Assembly (NCBI GenBank): GCA_020634935.1
Contig: JACKAT010000010.1
Location: forward strand, 73,840 to 137,839
DNA length: 64,000 nt
Direction: 5' to 3'
Origin: Anaerolineales bacterium
GTDB taxonomy: Bacteria > Chloroflexota > Anaerolineae > 4572-78 > J111
The position numbers and the translations under genes are program-made. Under the pieces are notes generated by a model that was given only the letters and a program-made list of their open reading frames with translations, was not told the DNA's origin and ran no database searches. Below, piece after piece: positions 1-8,314 of the stretch; position 1 is the first letter of the stretch, and the number at the start of each line of letters is the position of its first letter.

Positions 1-1
1 G

Positions 2-526
2 GAACAGGCGGGGCTGCTCAAGGTGGTCTGCGCCTACCCGGAGATGGCCGGTTTGGAAGATCACCTGCTCAATATGCGAGCGGCGATTATGGAATTTCAA
101 CCCCATCGTATAGCAGTTGATAGTCTATCGGCTATCGAGCGCATCTCAACTATCAAGGGCTTCCGTGAATTTGTTATCGGAATGACCTCGTTTATCAAAC
201 AAAATGAGATCATCGGGCTGTTCACCGCCACCACGCCCACTCTGGTGGGGGGAACTTCCATTACCGAAGCGCACATCTCCACCATTACCGACTCTATTAT
301 TCTATTGCGCTACGTGGAGATGTTCGGAGAGATGCGCCGGGGGCTAACGGTCCTCAAAATGCGCGGCTCCATCCACGACAAAGATATCCGCGAGTTTGTG
401 ATCGATAACCAGGGGATGCACATCGGCAAGCCCTTCCGCAACGTGGCCGGTATTCTGGTTGGCAATCCAACCCAAATTGCGCCTGAAGAAATCGACCGTA
501 TCAGTGGTATGTTTAGCCAAAAATAA
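2..526 (+). CDS. KaiC-like circadian/RecA-family ATPase, C-terminal part (5' end outside window)
   Basis: The reading frame is open from the window edge, so only about the last 174 residues are present. They match the C-terminal (CII-like) RecA-type domain of KaiC. A Walker B-like strand (RIAVDSLSAIE) is followed by TATTPTLVGG, then HISTITDSIILLRYVE, GEMRRGLTVLKMRGS and a KDIREFVI tail. KaiC proteins are hexameric ATPases; the cyanobacterial clock protein autophosphorylates an adjacent Ser-Thr pair in this segment, and the same pair is present here (codons at 278-283). Two histidine kinase genes follow, which suggests a signalling module. Whether the missing N-terminal half contains a second ATPase domain cannot be seen. 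No KaiA or KaiB is visible. The family call is firm; a clock function is not established. Confidence 0.85.
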   Translation, partial: EQAGLLKVVCAYPEMAGLEDHLLNMRAAIMEFQPHRIAVDSLSAIERISTIKGFREFVIGMTSFIKQNEIIGLFTATTPTLVGGTSITEAHISTITDSIILLRYVEMFGEMRRGLTVLKMRGSIHDKDIREFVIDNQGMHIGKPFRNVAGILVGNPTQIAPEEIDRISGMFSQK

Positions 527-550
527 GATCCCAATTACCGGGAACATCCC

Positions 551-2062
551 ATGAACAAAAACAGCCACACCAACACCCAACTCTACAAGATTATAGAAAA
601 GAACGCCGACGGGATCATCATTGTCAACGGCAAGGGCATTGTGCGCTTTGCCAACCCAGCGGCGGAAATTCTCTTTGACCGCCCGGCCCAAGAACTGTTG
701 GGTGAATTATTTGGCTTTCCGATTGTGGCTGCCGACAGGACGGAGATTGATATCGTCCACCACTCAAAAAGAGAAGTTATCGTCGAGATGCGCGTGGTAG
801 ACATCGTGTGGGAAGATGAAAATGCCTACCTGGTCTCGCTGCGAGACATAACCCGACACAAGCAAACAGAAAAATCGCTGCGGGAGCATGAAGCCGGTAT
901 GCAAGAAACGCTGCACGCCTTGAGAGTTCACCAGAAAGAACTGCGGATTCAGAATGAAGACTTAACAATTGCCCGACAAGAATCTGAAATCTTGCGGAGA
1001 AAATATCAGCGTCTCTTTGACTTTGCCCCCATTGGCTACTTAACCCTTGACCGCGATAGCCTCATTAGAGAGATCAATCTAACCGGCGCAGGGTTGCTAG
1101 GCTACGAACGCGACCACCTGATTGGCAAACCGCTTTTGCTCTACGTCACAGTTAACTCGCGAGAGATACTGGTCGCCCACCTCCAAGGCGTTTTCAAGGG
1201 GAGCAATGCCACCGTTGAAGTGACCTTTGAGGGCCAAAACCAGCGTATCTTTCCGGTGATGCTTCATAGCGTGGCCATTGAAGATCAGAATCGGGCAGCA
1301 AACCCGTTATGCCTGACCGCCGCGATGGATATCACCCAACGGCTGCAGGTTCAGGAGGCGCTGCAAAAGGCCCACGACGAGTTAGATAAGCGCGTTAAGG
1401 AACGAACCGCAGAATTAGCCCAACTATATCGGCAAACCCAACAAGACGCCGAAACCAAAGCCATACTGCTGAAAGAGGTGAATCATCGGGTCAAGAATAA
1501 CCTGTCGGCTATCATCGGCTTGCTCTATACCGAACAAAGCCATCACCGAATAGTCGATGAAGTGACCTACCATGCCGTTATGGACGACCTCATCACCCGT
1601 ATCGAAGGTTTGGCGGCCGTTCACGATCTCCTTTCCGCTTCCGGATGGACCCCTTTACGCTTGGATGAACTGACAGCCCAGATCATTGACGCGGCCCTGC
1701 AAACCTTACCCCCCGACCGGATGATAACGGTAGAGGTCTCTCCCACCCAAATTCACGTCTTACCCAGGCAGGCCAATAATCTGGCCCTGGTCATCAACGA
1801 ACTAACAACCAATACCGCCAAATATGCTCTGGAAGAAGGGAGCCAGTCCCATATCTTGGTCCAAATCAGAGACGAAGATAATGGCGTGACTTTAACGTTT
1901 CAAGATGATGGGCCAGGCTATCCCCCGCCCATCCTGCGGCGGGAAGGGTTCAGTGTGGGCCTTGATCTGGTTCAGCGGATTACGCGCCAGGACCTGGGGG
2001 GTGAAGTGACATTTCAAAATAGTGGCGGCGCGGTGACGATAATCCATTTTCCCGCGCTATAA
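551..2062 (+). CDS. PAS-domain sensor histidine kinase, HisKA_2 type
   Basis: This 503-residue soluble kinase probably senses a cytoplasmic signal, since no signal peptide or membrane segment is visible. Residues about 10-105 and 150-268 look like two PAS domains. A coiled coil (about 268-305) leads to a HisKA_2 phosphoacceptor helix with KEVNHRVKNN, placing the likely phosphorylated histidine at 312. A HATPase_c domain follows (NELTTNTAKYAL as N box, DDGPGYP as G1 box). HisKA_2 kinases usually phosphorylate separate response regulators. The gene starts 24 bases after the KaiC-like gene on the same strand, and a receiver-kinase hybrid lies downstream, so the three may form one pathway. The ligand is unknown. 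Confidence 0.88.
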   Translation: MNKNSHTNTQLYKIIEKNADGIIIVNGKGIVRFANPAAEILFDRPAQELLGELFGFPIVAADRTEIDIVHHSKREVIVEMRVVDIVWEDENAYLVSLRDITRHKQTEKSLREHEAGMQETLHALRVHQKELRIQNEDLTIARQESEILRRKYQRLFDFAPIGYLTLDRDSLIREINLTGAGLLGYERDHLIGKPLLLYVTVNSREILVAHLQGVFKGSNATVEVTFEGQNQRIFPVMLHSVAIEDQNRAANPLCLTAAMDITQRLQVQEALQKAHDELDKRVKERTAELAQLYRQTQQDAETKAILLKEVNHRVKNNLSAIIGLLYTEQSHHRIVDEVTYHAVMDDLITRIEGLAAVHDLLSASGWTPLRLDELTAQIIDAALQTLPPDRMITVEVSPTQIHVLPRQANNLALVINELTTNTAKYALEEGSQSHILVQIRDEDNGVTLTFQDDGPGYPPPILRREGFSVGLDLVQRITRQDLGGEVTFQNSGGAVTIIHFPAL

Positions 2063-2153
2063 GAGCCGATAATGATGATGATGGTTGGTTGGCGAAGAAC
2101 AGACAAAAGCAACGAGAATGAAAATCTTTTGCTATCAGCTAACCGCTAACGGC

Positions 2154-2357
2154 CATTTTCAGGGGAGTCCGACAGTCTCTATAGAGACGACACCGGGAAT
2201 GAAAATATAGGAGCGACAAAGCTGGCTTTGTCATACTGACGGTCAGGTCAAAGTAAACTTTGACGCTCCAGGTCGTTATTTTCAAGGGAGTCGAACAGTC
2301 CTTACAGGACGACAGCGAGAATGAAAATTCCGTAGGACAAACTTAAGTTTGTCCTAC
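2154..2357. repeat. Dispersed palindromic repeat cluster (DKASF-type element)
   Basis: The gap between the two kinase genes is filled by inverted repeats: GTCCGACAGTCTC near its own partial complement, GACAAAGC..GCTTTGTC, GTCAAAGT..ACTTTGAC, and GTAGGACAAAC..GTTTGTCCTAC (2332-2357). The linker between the second and third palindromes is the reverse complement of the linker in the first copy of the array at 7460, so this is a related element in the opposite orientation. No gene is visible in the gap. The sequence TTTTCAGAGGAG just after it supplies the ribosome binding site of the next gene. Confidence 0.75.
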
Positions 2358-2382
2358 AAACCCATTTTCAGAGGAGCAACCA

Positions 2383-3513
2383 GTGAACTCCAAAAAAAAT
2401 GTACGCGTTTTGATTGCCGAAGACGATTCTTTGGTTAGCCAAATGATCCAAAGAGTATTGAAACTGATAGATTGTACGGTTATCGGCGAAGCCAGAAACG
2501 GCCAACAGGCCATCGAGATGGCGCAAAACATGCAGCCTGATGTTATTCTGATGGATATCGAGATGCCGGATATGGATGGCTTGGAGGCCACCTTCCATAT
2601 TCAGGCAAGTTGCCCCACCCCGGTCGTGGTGTTGACCGCTTTTGATGCGCCGGGACTGGTTGAACAGGCCGGCGAGGTTGGCGTGGGCGCTTACCTGCTC
2701 AAACCGCCTAAAGCGCGGGATATGGAGCGGGCGATCACCATCGCTATGGCCCGTTTTGGCGATATGATGGAACTGCGTCGCCTGAACGCTGAATTACAAG
2801 GTCGTAACCAAGAGCTGCAAGCCCGCAATGAAGACCTGGACGCTTACGCCCACACCGTCGCTCATGATCTTAAAGACCCGTTGAGTCTGATTGTCGCTTA
2901 TGCCGACCGGTTGAAAGAGGAGGCCAGGCTGCCGGATACCCTGCAGGTCTATCTAAACGCCATTGCCCGCAGCGGACGAAAGATGAACAATATTATTGAC
3001 GAATTACAACTCCTGGCCAGCGTACGAAAAGCCAAGGTCGAATTAAAGCCGCTGAATATGAGCCGGATTATTGCCGAAGCGCAGCAGCGTCTAGTGCATT
3101 TAATTGAAAAATACCAGGCTGAATTCGTGATTGTCGCGAATTGGCCGGTGGCTCTGGGGCATGCGCCCTGGATCGAAGAAGTTTGGACTAACTTTTTGAG
3201 CAACGGCATCAAGTATGGAGGGCAGCCGCCGCGTCTGGTACTGGGCGCAACGGTGCGCACCGACGGCATGGCGCGTTTCTGGATCCGCGATAATGGCCCC
3301 GGCCTCACCCCGGCGGAACAAGCGCAGTTGTTCAAGCCATTCACCCAACTGAACCAGCACCGCGCCGAAGGATACGGTCTGGGACTGTCTATTGTCCGGC
3401 GCATCGTGGAAAAGCAGGGCGGGCAGATTGGCGTAGAGAGCGATGGCGTCCCCGGCCAGGGGTGTACCTTTAGCTTCACGTTGGCCACCATCCCCGCTGA
3501 TATTGACGATTAG
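2383..3513 (+). CDS. Hybrid response regulator-histidine kinase
   Basis: This 376-residue protein has an N-terminal receiver domain (about 7-125) with the acidic pair in AEDDS, a phosphoacceptor Asp58 in ILMDIEMPDMDG and the conserved Lys107. A coiled coil precedes a classical HisKA helix (AHTVAHDLKDP, His161) and a HATPase_c domain with N, G1 (RDNGPGL) and G2 (GYGLGLSIV) boxes. Receiver-first kinases commonly take phosphate from another kinase or relay a signal through the HisKA helix. The start is GTG at 2383, chosen because GAGGAG lies about 8 bases upstream. It sits downstream of the PAS kinase, a plausible partner. No output domain is present. Confidence 0.87.
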   Translation: MNSKKNVRVLIAEDDSLVSQMIQRVLKLIDCTVIGEARNGQQAIEMAQNMQPDVILMDIEMPDMDGLEATFHIQASCPTPVVVLTAFDAPGLVEQAGEVGVGAYLLKPPKARDMERAITIAMARFGDMMELRRLNAELQGRNQELQARNEDLDAYAHTVAHDLKDPLSLIVAYADRLKEEARLPDTLQVYLNAIARSGRKMNNIIDELQLLASVRKAKVELKPLNMSRIIAEAQQRLVHLIEKYQAEFVIVANWPVALGHAPWIEEVWTNFLSNGIKYGGQPPRLVLGATVRTDGMARFWIRDNGPGLTPAEQAQLFKPFTQLNQHRAEGYGLGLSIVRRIVEKQGGQIGVESDGVPGQGCTFSFTLATIPADIDD

Positions 3514-3561
3514 GAGCTGATTGTTCCATTTTGCACTCAATAAGTCTAAACTGACCTCTTG

Positions 3562-3570
3562 TGATATAAT
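3562..3570 (+). promoter_or_regulatory. Extended -10 promoter element upstream of restriction-modification genes
   Basis: TGATATAAT matches an extended -10 box (TGnTATAAT) and lies 34 bases before the endonuclease start. No good -35 hexamer is visible at the usual distance, as is common for extended -10 promoters. Confidence 0.45.
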
Positions 3571-3603
3571 CAGGCAAAATGACTCCGACAAGGGTAGCCG
3601 TAT

Positions 3604-4257
3604 ATGAAACCTGATTTAACCATCGAACTGCTTTGTCAAGAAGCGAACAATTTTTCCCGGACTGAATCCCAACACAATGAACCATTGTTATACGGTGTAA
3701 CCGATGGAAAGGCTGTTGGAACTTATTTGGAGCATAAGTTTCAGCGGTATTTACACACCAAATACACGTATGCGGAGGGCAGTTCTGCAAAAGGGATTGA
3801 TTTTCCCGGTTTGGATGTAGATATAAAAGTTACGAGCATAAAACAGCCTCAATCGTCCTGCCCTTTTAAATCGGCAAGACAAAAAATATTTGGCCTCGGA
3901 TATTCTCTGTTGGTCTTTGTGTACGAGAAATCTGATGAGTCACAAACTGAAACGGGACAGTTAAATATTCTTCACACAATCTTCATTGAGAAGCATCGTA
4001 CCGCCGACTATCAGACAACAACAGGTATCCGACAAATAGTTGAAAATGATGGAAACGAAGACGACCTCATCGCGTTTATGCAAGATCGCTATTTACCGAT
4101 TAGTGACATAGAAGCGCACCAACTTGCGGCAGAACTGTTGCGAAAGCCGCCGGAGATAGGGTACCTCACCATCTCCAATGCTCTCCAATGGCGATTGCAA
4201 TATCGGCGAGTCATTGAAAAGGCCGGTGATGTTGATGGTATCTTACGGGTGTTGTAG
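3604..4257 (+). CDS. Putative type II restriction endonuclease, PD-(D/E)XK-like
   Basis: This 217-residue protein is paired with an adjacent DNA adenine methyltransferase, the usual layout of a type II restriction-modification system. The sequence GIDFPGLDVDIKVTS contains a D-x-K pair (Asp73, Lys75) after an acidic residue (Asp66), consistent with a PD-(D/E)XK nuclease core. It is followed by QSSCPFKSARQKIFGLGY and a hydrophobic strand (LLVFVYEK). It may belong to a ScaI-like family, but that is recalled from pattern only and the recognition site cannot be read. The gene is A/T-rich compared with its neighbours and ends exactly where the methylase begins (TAG then GTG), which suggests coupled translation and acquisition as a unit. 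Confidence 0.7.
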   Translation: MKPDLTIELLCQEANNFSRTESQHNEPLLYGVTDGKAVGTYLEHKFQRYLHTKYTYAEGSSAKGIDFPGLDVDIKVTSIKQPQSSCPFKSARQKIFGLGYSLLVFVYEKSDESQTETGQLNILHTIFIEKHRTADYQTTTGIRQIVENDGNEDDLIAFMQDRYLPISDIEAHQLAAELLRKPPEIGYLTISNALQWRLQYRRVIEKAGDVDGILRVL

Positions 4258-5769
4258 GTGATTATGGCGATTAGACAGAAAGAATTGGGGGATTTTCAAA
4301 CGCCTATAAAGCTATCTCAGCAAGTATGTCGCCTGCTCGCGCAGCAAGGTATCTCTCCGACGGTTATTATCGAGCCAACATGTGGTAAAGGTAGTTTTAT
4401 CCTGGCTTCACTTGAGTATTTTCCTCAAGTGGAAAGGGTGTTTGGGCTTGAAATTAATGCTGATCATCTTCATCGATTGAAGCAAGAACTAAGCCGCCGA
4501 ATTTCTTCTGATAAGGTCGAAATACGGCATGGGGATTTTTTTGGTGTAAATTGGGAAACAATTTTAGCTGAATTTTCCGAACCCTTACTTATCATTGGCA
4601 ATCCGCCTTGGGTAACAAATTCCACATTAGGCCAACTCAACAGCCAGAATCTACCGGAGAAAACAAATTTTCAGAATCACTCCGGTTTAGATGCTCTGAC
4701 AGGCAAGAGTAACTTTGATATATCAGAATGGATGTTGCTGCACCTGATACAGTTGATAAGTGGTCAAGATGGTGTTTTGGCTATGTTGGTCAAAACCAGT
4801 GTGGCTCGCAAAGTCTTAAAACACCTTTGGGAAAATAGGAGTAACATTGGGCAATCTCAGATATATCTATTGGATGGTAAACAAGAATTTGGGGTTTCGG
4901 TCGATATGTGTTTGTTTGTATGTAATACCAAGGGCAATCACAGCAATCAAATCTGTAAGGTTTATGATGGCGTATCCGAGGAAACTTTTCTAACGACGTT
5001 TGGCTTTAATGACGGTCATCTAGTAGCGAATATAAATAGCTACAATCAATGGAAACATTTGATAACAACCACTGCAAAACATTACAAGTGGCGTTCTGGA
5101 ATTAAACATGATGCCGCAAAAGTGATGGAGTTAACCCAACACACAACTTGTTATAAGAATAGTTTGGGCGAAACTTGTATTCTTGAGAATGATTACCTCT
5201 ACCCTTTATTAAAAAGCTCTGATATCGCCAAAGGTGCGGTGGAACATCCACGGCGATGGGTATTAGTGCCTCAAAGCTACGTGGGCGAAAGTACAGCACA
5301 TATTAAACATAATGCACCCAAAACTTGGGACTATTTGAATACCCACAAAACATTCTTTGATAAAAGAAAAAGCTCTATATACAAGAACAAGCCACAGTTT
5401 TCCATCTTTGGCATCGGTGATTATTCATTTGCCCTTTGGAAAGTTGCGATTTCCGGTTTGTACAAAAACTTAAAATTTGTTGTCGTTGGGCCGTATGAAG
5501 ATAAACCGGTTATGCTTGACGACACGTGTTATTTTATCCCTTGTACAAGCCAAAAAGAGGCTAATTTTCTGGTCAGTCTGCTTAATTCACAGGTAGCAAA
5601 AGAGTTTTTTAGTTCCTTTATTTTCTGGGACTCAAAGCGTCCGGTTACAGCCCATATTCTAGGTCAATTGGATATATTATTACTTGCTCAAGAATTGGAT
5701 GTTGAGTCAGAAATAAAAGAATATGTACACACCAAAAAGGTGAATCAGCCTTCTCTATTCCCGCTTTAG
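4258..5769 (+). CDS. Type II DNA N6-adenine methyltransferase (gamma class)
   Basis: This 503-residue enzyme should methylate adenine in the site cut by the preceding nuclease and so protect the host. The N-terminal GDFQTPIKLSQQV is the start typical of TaqI-like gamma methyltransferases. EPTCGKGSF is the S-adenosylmethionine-binding motif I, and NPPW (residues 115-118) is catalytic motif IV. The C-terminal half, with IFGIGDYSFALWKVAISG and NFLVSLLNSQVAKEFF, resembles a target-recognition domain. The start is GTG at 4258, directly abutting the nuclease stop; ATG at 4264 is an alternative. Base composition is A/T-rich. Specificity is unknown. Confidence 0.87.
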   Translation: MIMAIRQKELGDFQTPIKLSQQVCRLLAQQGISPTVIIEPTCGKGSFILASLEYFPQVERVFGLEINADHLHRLKQELSRRISSDKVEIRHGDFFGVNWETILAEFSEPLLIIGNPPWVTNSTLGQLNSQNLPEKTNFQNHSGLDALTGKSNFDISEWMLLHLIQLISGQDGVLAMLVKTSVARKVLKHLWENRSNIGQSQIYLLDGKQEFGVSVDMCLFVCNTKGNHSNQICKVYDGVSEETFLTTFGFNDGHLVANINSYNQWKHLITTTAKHYKWRSGIKHDAAKVMELTQHTTCYKNSLGETCILENDYLYPLLKSSDIAKGAVEHPRRWVLVPQSYVGESTAHIKHNAPKTWDYLNTHKTFFDKRKSSIYKNKPQFSIFGIGDYSFALWKVAISGLYKNLKFVVVGPYEDKPVMLDDTCYFIPCTSQKEANFLVSLLNSQVAKEFFSSFIFWDSKRPVTAHILGQLDILLLAQELDVESEIKEYVHTKKVNQPSLFPL

Positions 5770-5827
5770 ACATAAAGGTTCCAGCGCGCCGAGTAGAGGT
5801 TCTGGGTTCTATCGTTGTTTCGATACC

Positions 5828-5845
5828 CCAACTGCGTAACTTCTA
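5828..5845. repeat. Solo terminal-repeat remnant
   Basis: CCAACTGCGTAACTTCT is, with one mismatch, the reverse complement of AGAACTTACGCAGTTGG at the left end of the element at 9147-9290. It looks like a single terminus left from such an element. Confidence 0.5.
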
Positions 5846-5868
5846 AAGACAATCTAGGAAAAATATAA

Positions 5869-6804
5869 ATGGGAATTTTATCCAGACTTATTCTTGAAGC
5901 CGGTAAACAAGGGATCGAACTCGCCCTGTTTGTAATCCTGCCCATCATGCTCGTGATGTTTACGGTGATTAGATTACTCGAACGGATGGGGGTGATGCGC
6001 GTTCTGGTAAGAGTCTTTGAGCCGATTTTGCAACCATTCGGGGTCCCCGGGCTGGGCGTAGTAGCGATGCTTCAAATGCTTCTGGTTAATTTTGCCGCCC
6101 CCATGTCCACGCTATCCATCATGGACCAATCAGGGGTTAGCGATAGACACCTGGCCGCCACATTTGCGCTGGTATTGTGCCTGCCGCAGGCTAATGTTGT
6201 GTTTCCCCTCGCCCCTTTTGGGTTAAACGTTGTGGCGACTTGGGTCGTTGGACTGGTGGGCGCACTTACCGCTGCGGCTCTTACATTCTATCTTTTTATG
6301 CCGAAAGACTCAGATTCAACCTCAGCGCTTGAGCCAATCCAAGATTACAACCAGCCAGCATCTGAGAGCCTGCTTGATATGATTCGATCGGTGGGTAAGG
6401 AATCTTGGGAATTGGCGTTTGGCGCTATTCCATTTCTGGTCTTGACCTTATTAATGGTGGGGCTACTGGACAAAACCCATATTACAATGCTATTAACGGC
6501 GCTATTTGCGCCGGTTTTCGGACTATTTGGTATAAACAGTCAGCTATTCTTACCTGTTCTCACCAAGTTCATCGCCGGCGGCACCGCTATGTTCGGGGTA
6601 CTCGTCTCGTTTCTTGACCAAAACCTTGTATCGATGCTTGATGTCAACAGGATTGCCGGCCTGATCATCCATCCCTTAGACTTAGCCGGGATAGCCATTT
6701 TAACAGCGGCCGGCCCCAGATTACCGCGCCTGCTTCTCCCCGCGGCGGCCGGAGCCGGCATCGGTATTGCGGTTCGCACCGCGCTTCATTTGCTTTGGTT
6801 TTGA
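5869..6804 (+). CDS. Nucleoside-recognition (Gate) domain membrane protein
   Basis: This 311-residue integral membrane protein has about eight hydrophobic segments. The N-terminal half holds LVNFAAPMSTLSIMDQSGV and LCLPQANVVFPLAPFGLNV; the C-terminal half repeats the theme with FLPVLTKFIAGGTAMFGVL. This is the pattern of the Gate domain (Pfam nucleoside_recognition) also found in FeoB and in the sporulation proteins SpmA and SpmB. A hydrophilic linker (about residues 143-175) separates the halves. Substrate unknown; transport of a nucleoside or ion is possible. It stands alone between the restriction-modification operon and the repeat arrays. Confidence 0.7.
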   Translation: MGILSRLILEAGKQGIELALFVILPIMLVMFTVIRLLERMGVMRVLVRVFEPILQPFGVPGLGVVAMLQMLLVNFAAPMSTLSIMDQSGVSDRHLAATFALVLCLPQANVVFPLAPFGLNVVATWVVGLVGALTAAALTFYLFMPKDSDSTSALEPIQDYNQPASESLLDMIRSVGKESWELAFGAIPFLVLTLLMVGLLDKTHITMLLTALFAPVFGLFGINSQLFLPVLTKFIAGGTAMFGVLVSFLDQNLVSMLDVNRIAGLIIHPLDLAGIAILTAAGPRLPRLLLPAAAGAGIGIAVRTALHLLWF

Positions 6805-7050
6805 AAGAAACCTTGCCGGCCCGTAATCGCGTAATTTTGGGGCGTTAACGGATTTTACGTCACTGGGGAGAGGGCCTCACCACAGTTCAACGGATTTTAA
6901 TGTCAACGCCACAGTTGGCATTTTTTGTTATAATCGTCACAATTACGGTCTTAATCAGATTGATCCCCCTTCGACGCCGAAATACCGGGTAGCCGATCAT
7001 AAAGGTGATCGCTCAAAAGGTTATGATCACGATCGTGATCGAAGGGTTTA
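6805..7050. other. Intergenic region before the tandem arrays
   Basis: No convincing coding sequence. A TATAAT hexamer occurs at 6929-6934 but without a good -35 at the right distance. A perfect 16-bp palindrome, GATCACGATCGTGATC, lies at about 7025-7040, immediately left of the 41-bp array, and an imperfect relative (GATCACGGTCGTGACC) lies immediately right of it near 7437-7452. Confidence 0.5.
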
Positions 7051-7430
7051 GCGCGCAGAATGGTTCTTTTGGCAAGAATTCATAAGGTCTAGCACGCGGA
7101 ATGGTTCTTTTGGCAAGAATTCATAAGGTCTAGCGCGCGGAATGGTTCTTTTGGCAAGAATTCATAAGGTCTAGCGCGCGGAATGGTTCTTTTGGCAAGA
7201 ATTCATAAGGTCTAGCGCGCAGAATGGTTCTTTTGGCAAGAATTCATAAGGTCTAGCGCGCGGAATGGTTCTTTTGGCAAGAATTCATAAGGTCTAGCGC
7301 GCAGAATGGTTCTTTTGGCAAGAATTCATAAGGTCTAGCGCGCGGAATGGTTCTTTTGGCAAGAATTCGTAGGGTCTGGCGTGCAGAATGGTTCTTTTGG
7401 CGAGAATTCATAAGGTCTAGCGCGCCAAGG
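7051..7430. repeat. 41-bp tandem repeat array, nine full units plus a partial
   Basis: Units start at 7051, 7092, 7133, 7174, 7215, 7256, 7297, 7338 and 7379, with a partial copy from 7420; the period is exactly 41. Each unit begins with GCGCGC (or GCACGC/GTGCAG variants) and contains AGAATGGTTCTTTTGGCAAG followed by AATTCATAAGGTCTA. Within it TTCTT-TTGGC-AAGAA can form a small hairpin. Copies differ by only a few point changes, mostly GCAGA versus GCGGA, so there are no unique spacers and this is not a CRISPR. The minus-strand open frame through it is only a result of lacking stops and has no credible start. Confidence 0.95.
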
Positions 7431-7454
7431 TATTTGATCACGGTCGTGACCGTT

Positions 7455-8155
7455 AGGTCTGGAGTGTCAAAGTTTACTTTGATCTGACCGGTAGTATGAC
7501 AAAGCCAGCTTTGTCGCTCCTATATTTTCACGGCCGGTGTCGTCTCAGTTGAAACGGTCCGACTCCTCTATAAATAAAGCTCTGGAGCGTCAAAGTTTAC
7601 TTTGACCCCAACGTGGGTGACAAAGCCAGCTTTGTCGCTCCTATATTTTCACGGCCGGTGTCGTCTCAGTTGAAACGGTCCGACTCCTCTATAAATAAAG
7701 CTCTGGAGCGTCAAAGTTTTGACCCCAACGTGGGTGACAAAGCCAGCTTTGTCGCTCCTATATTTTCACGGCCGGTGTCGTCTCAGTTGAAACGGTCCGA
7801 CTCCTCTATAAATAAAGCTCTGGAGCGTCAAAGTTTACTTTGACCCCAACGTGGGTGACAACGGCTCCTATATTTTCACGGCCGGTGTCGTCTCAGTTGA
7901 AACGGTCCGACTCCTCTATAAATAAAGCTCTGGAGCGTCAAAGTTTACTTTGACCCCAACGTGGGTGACAACGCCAGCTTTGTCGCTCCTATATTTTCAC
8001 GGCCGGTGTCGTCTCAGTTGAAACGGTCCGACTCCTCTATAAATAAAGCTCTGGAGCGTCAAAGTTTACTTTGACCCCAACGTGGGTGACAAAGCCAGCT
8101 TTGTCGCTCCTATATTTTCACGGCCGGTGTCGTCTCAGTTGAAACGGTCCGACTC
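7455..8155. repeat. 121-bp tandem array of palindromic elements, about six copies
   Basis: Copies begin at about 7460 and at 7581, 7702, 7819, 7929 and 8050. The full unit is 121 bp; the copies starting at 7702 and 7819 are 117 and 110 bp because of small deletions. Each unit contains palindrome A (GTCAAAGT-TT-ACTTTGAC), a linker CCCCAACGTGG, palindrome B (GACAAAGC-CA-GCTTTGTC) and a third, imperfect palindrome (GTGTCGTCTC...GGTCCGAC), followed by CTCCTCTATAAATAAAGCTC. The first copy has a different linker, shared with the element at 2154-2357. Single diverged copies of the A-linker-B block occur elsewhere, notably at 61687-61760. Confidence 0.95.
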
Positions 8156-8285
8156 TATTAGACGTTACGCCGTTGGAGATTAGCCCGCCCTAAATCCCTG
8201 CCACAGGGAGGGATTTGTCCGGTCCTCCTCCCTGTGGGGGGAGTTAGAGGGGGGCTAAACCGGTCAACGGCGTAAGTCATATCTA
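8156..8285. repeat. MITE-like element with inverted ends
   Basis: Left end GACGTTACGCCGTTG and right end CAACGGCGTAAGTC are nearly inverse complements. Between them is a second inverted pair built on CCCTGCCACAGGGAGGG and CTCCCTGTGGGGGGAG. Non-coding and adjacent to the 121-bp array; the ends resemble the ACTTACGCAGTTG ends of the element at 9147. Confidence 0.65.
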
Positions 8286-8314
8286 TAATAAAAGCCAGGT
8301 TCGAGGGAATATCA

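Noticed and set aside
6929..6934. Promoter with TATAAT before the 41-bp array
   Set aside because: No -35 hexamer at a suitable distance and no gene downstream; kept only as a note.
7613..7843. 76-residue open frame (DKASFVAP repeats)
   Set aside because: It is a translation of the 121-bp palindromic array, repeats with the DNA period, and has no ribosome binding site.
7051..8155. CRISPR array
   Set aside because: The repeats are contiguous tandem copies without unique spacers, and no cas genes lie nearby.
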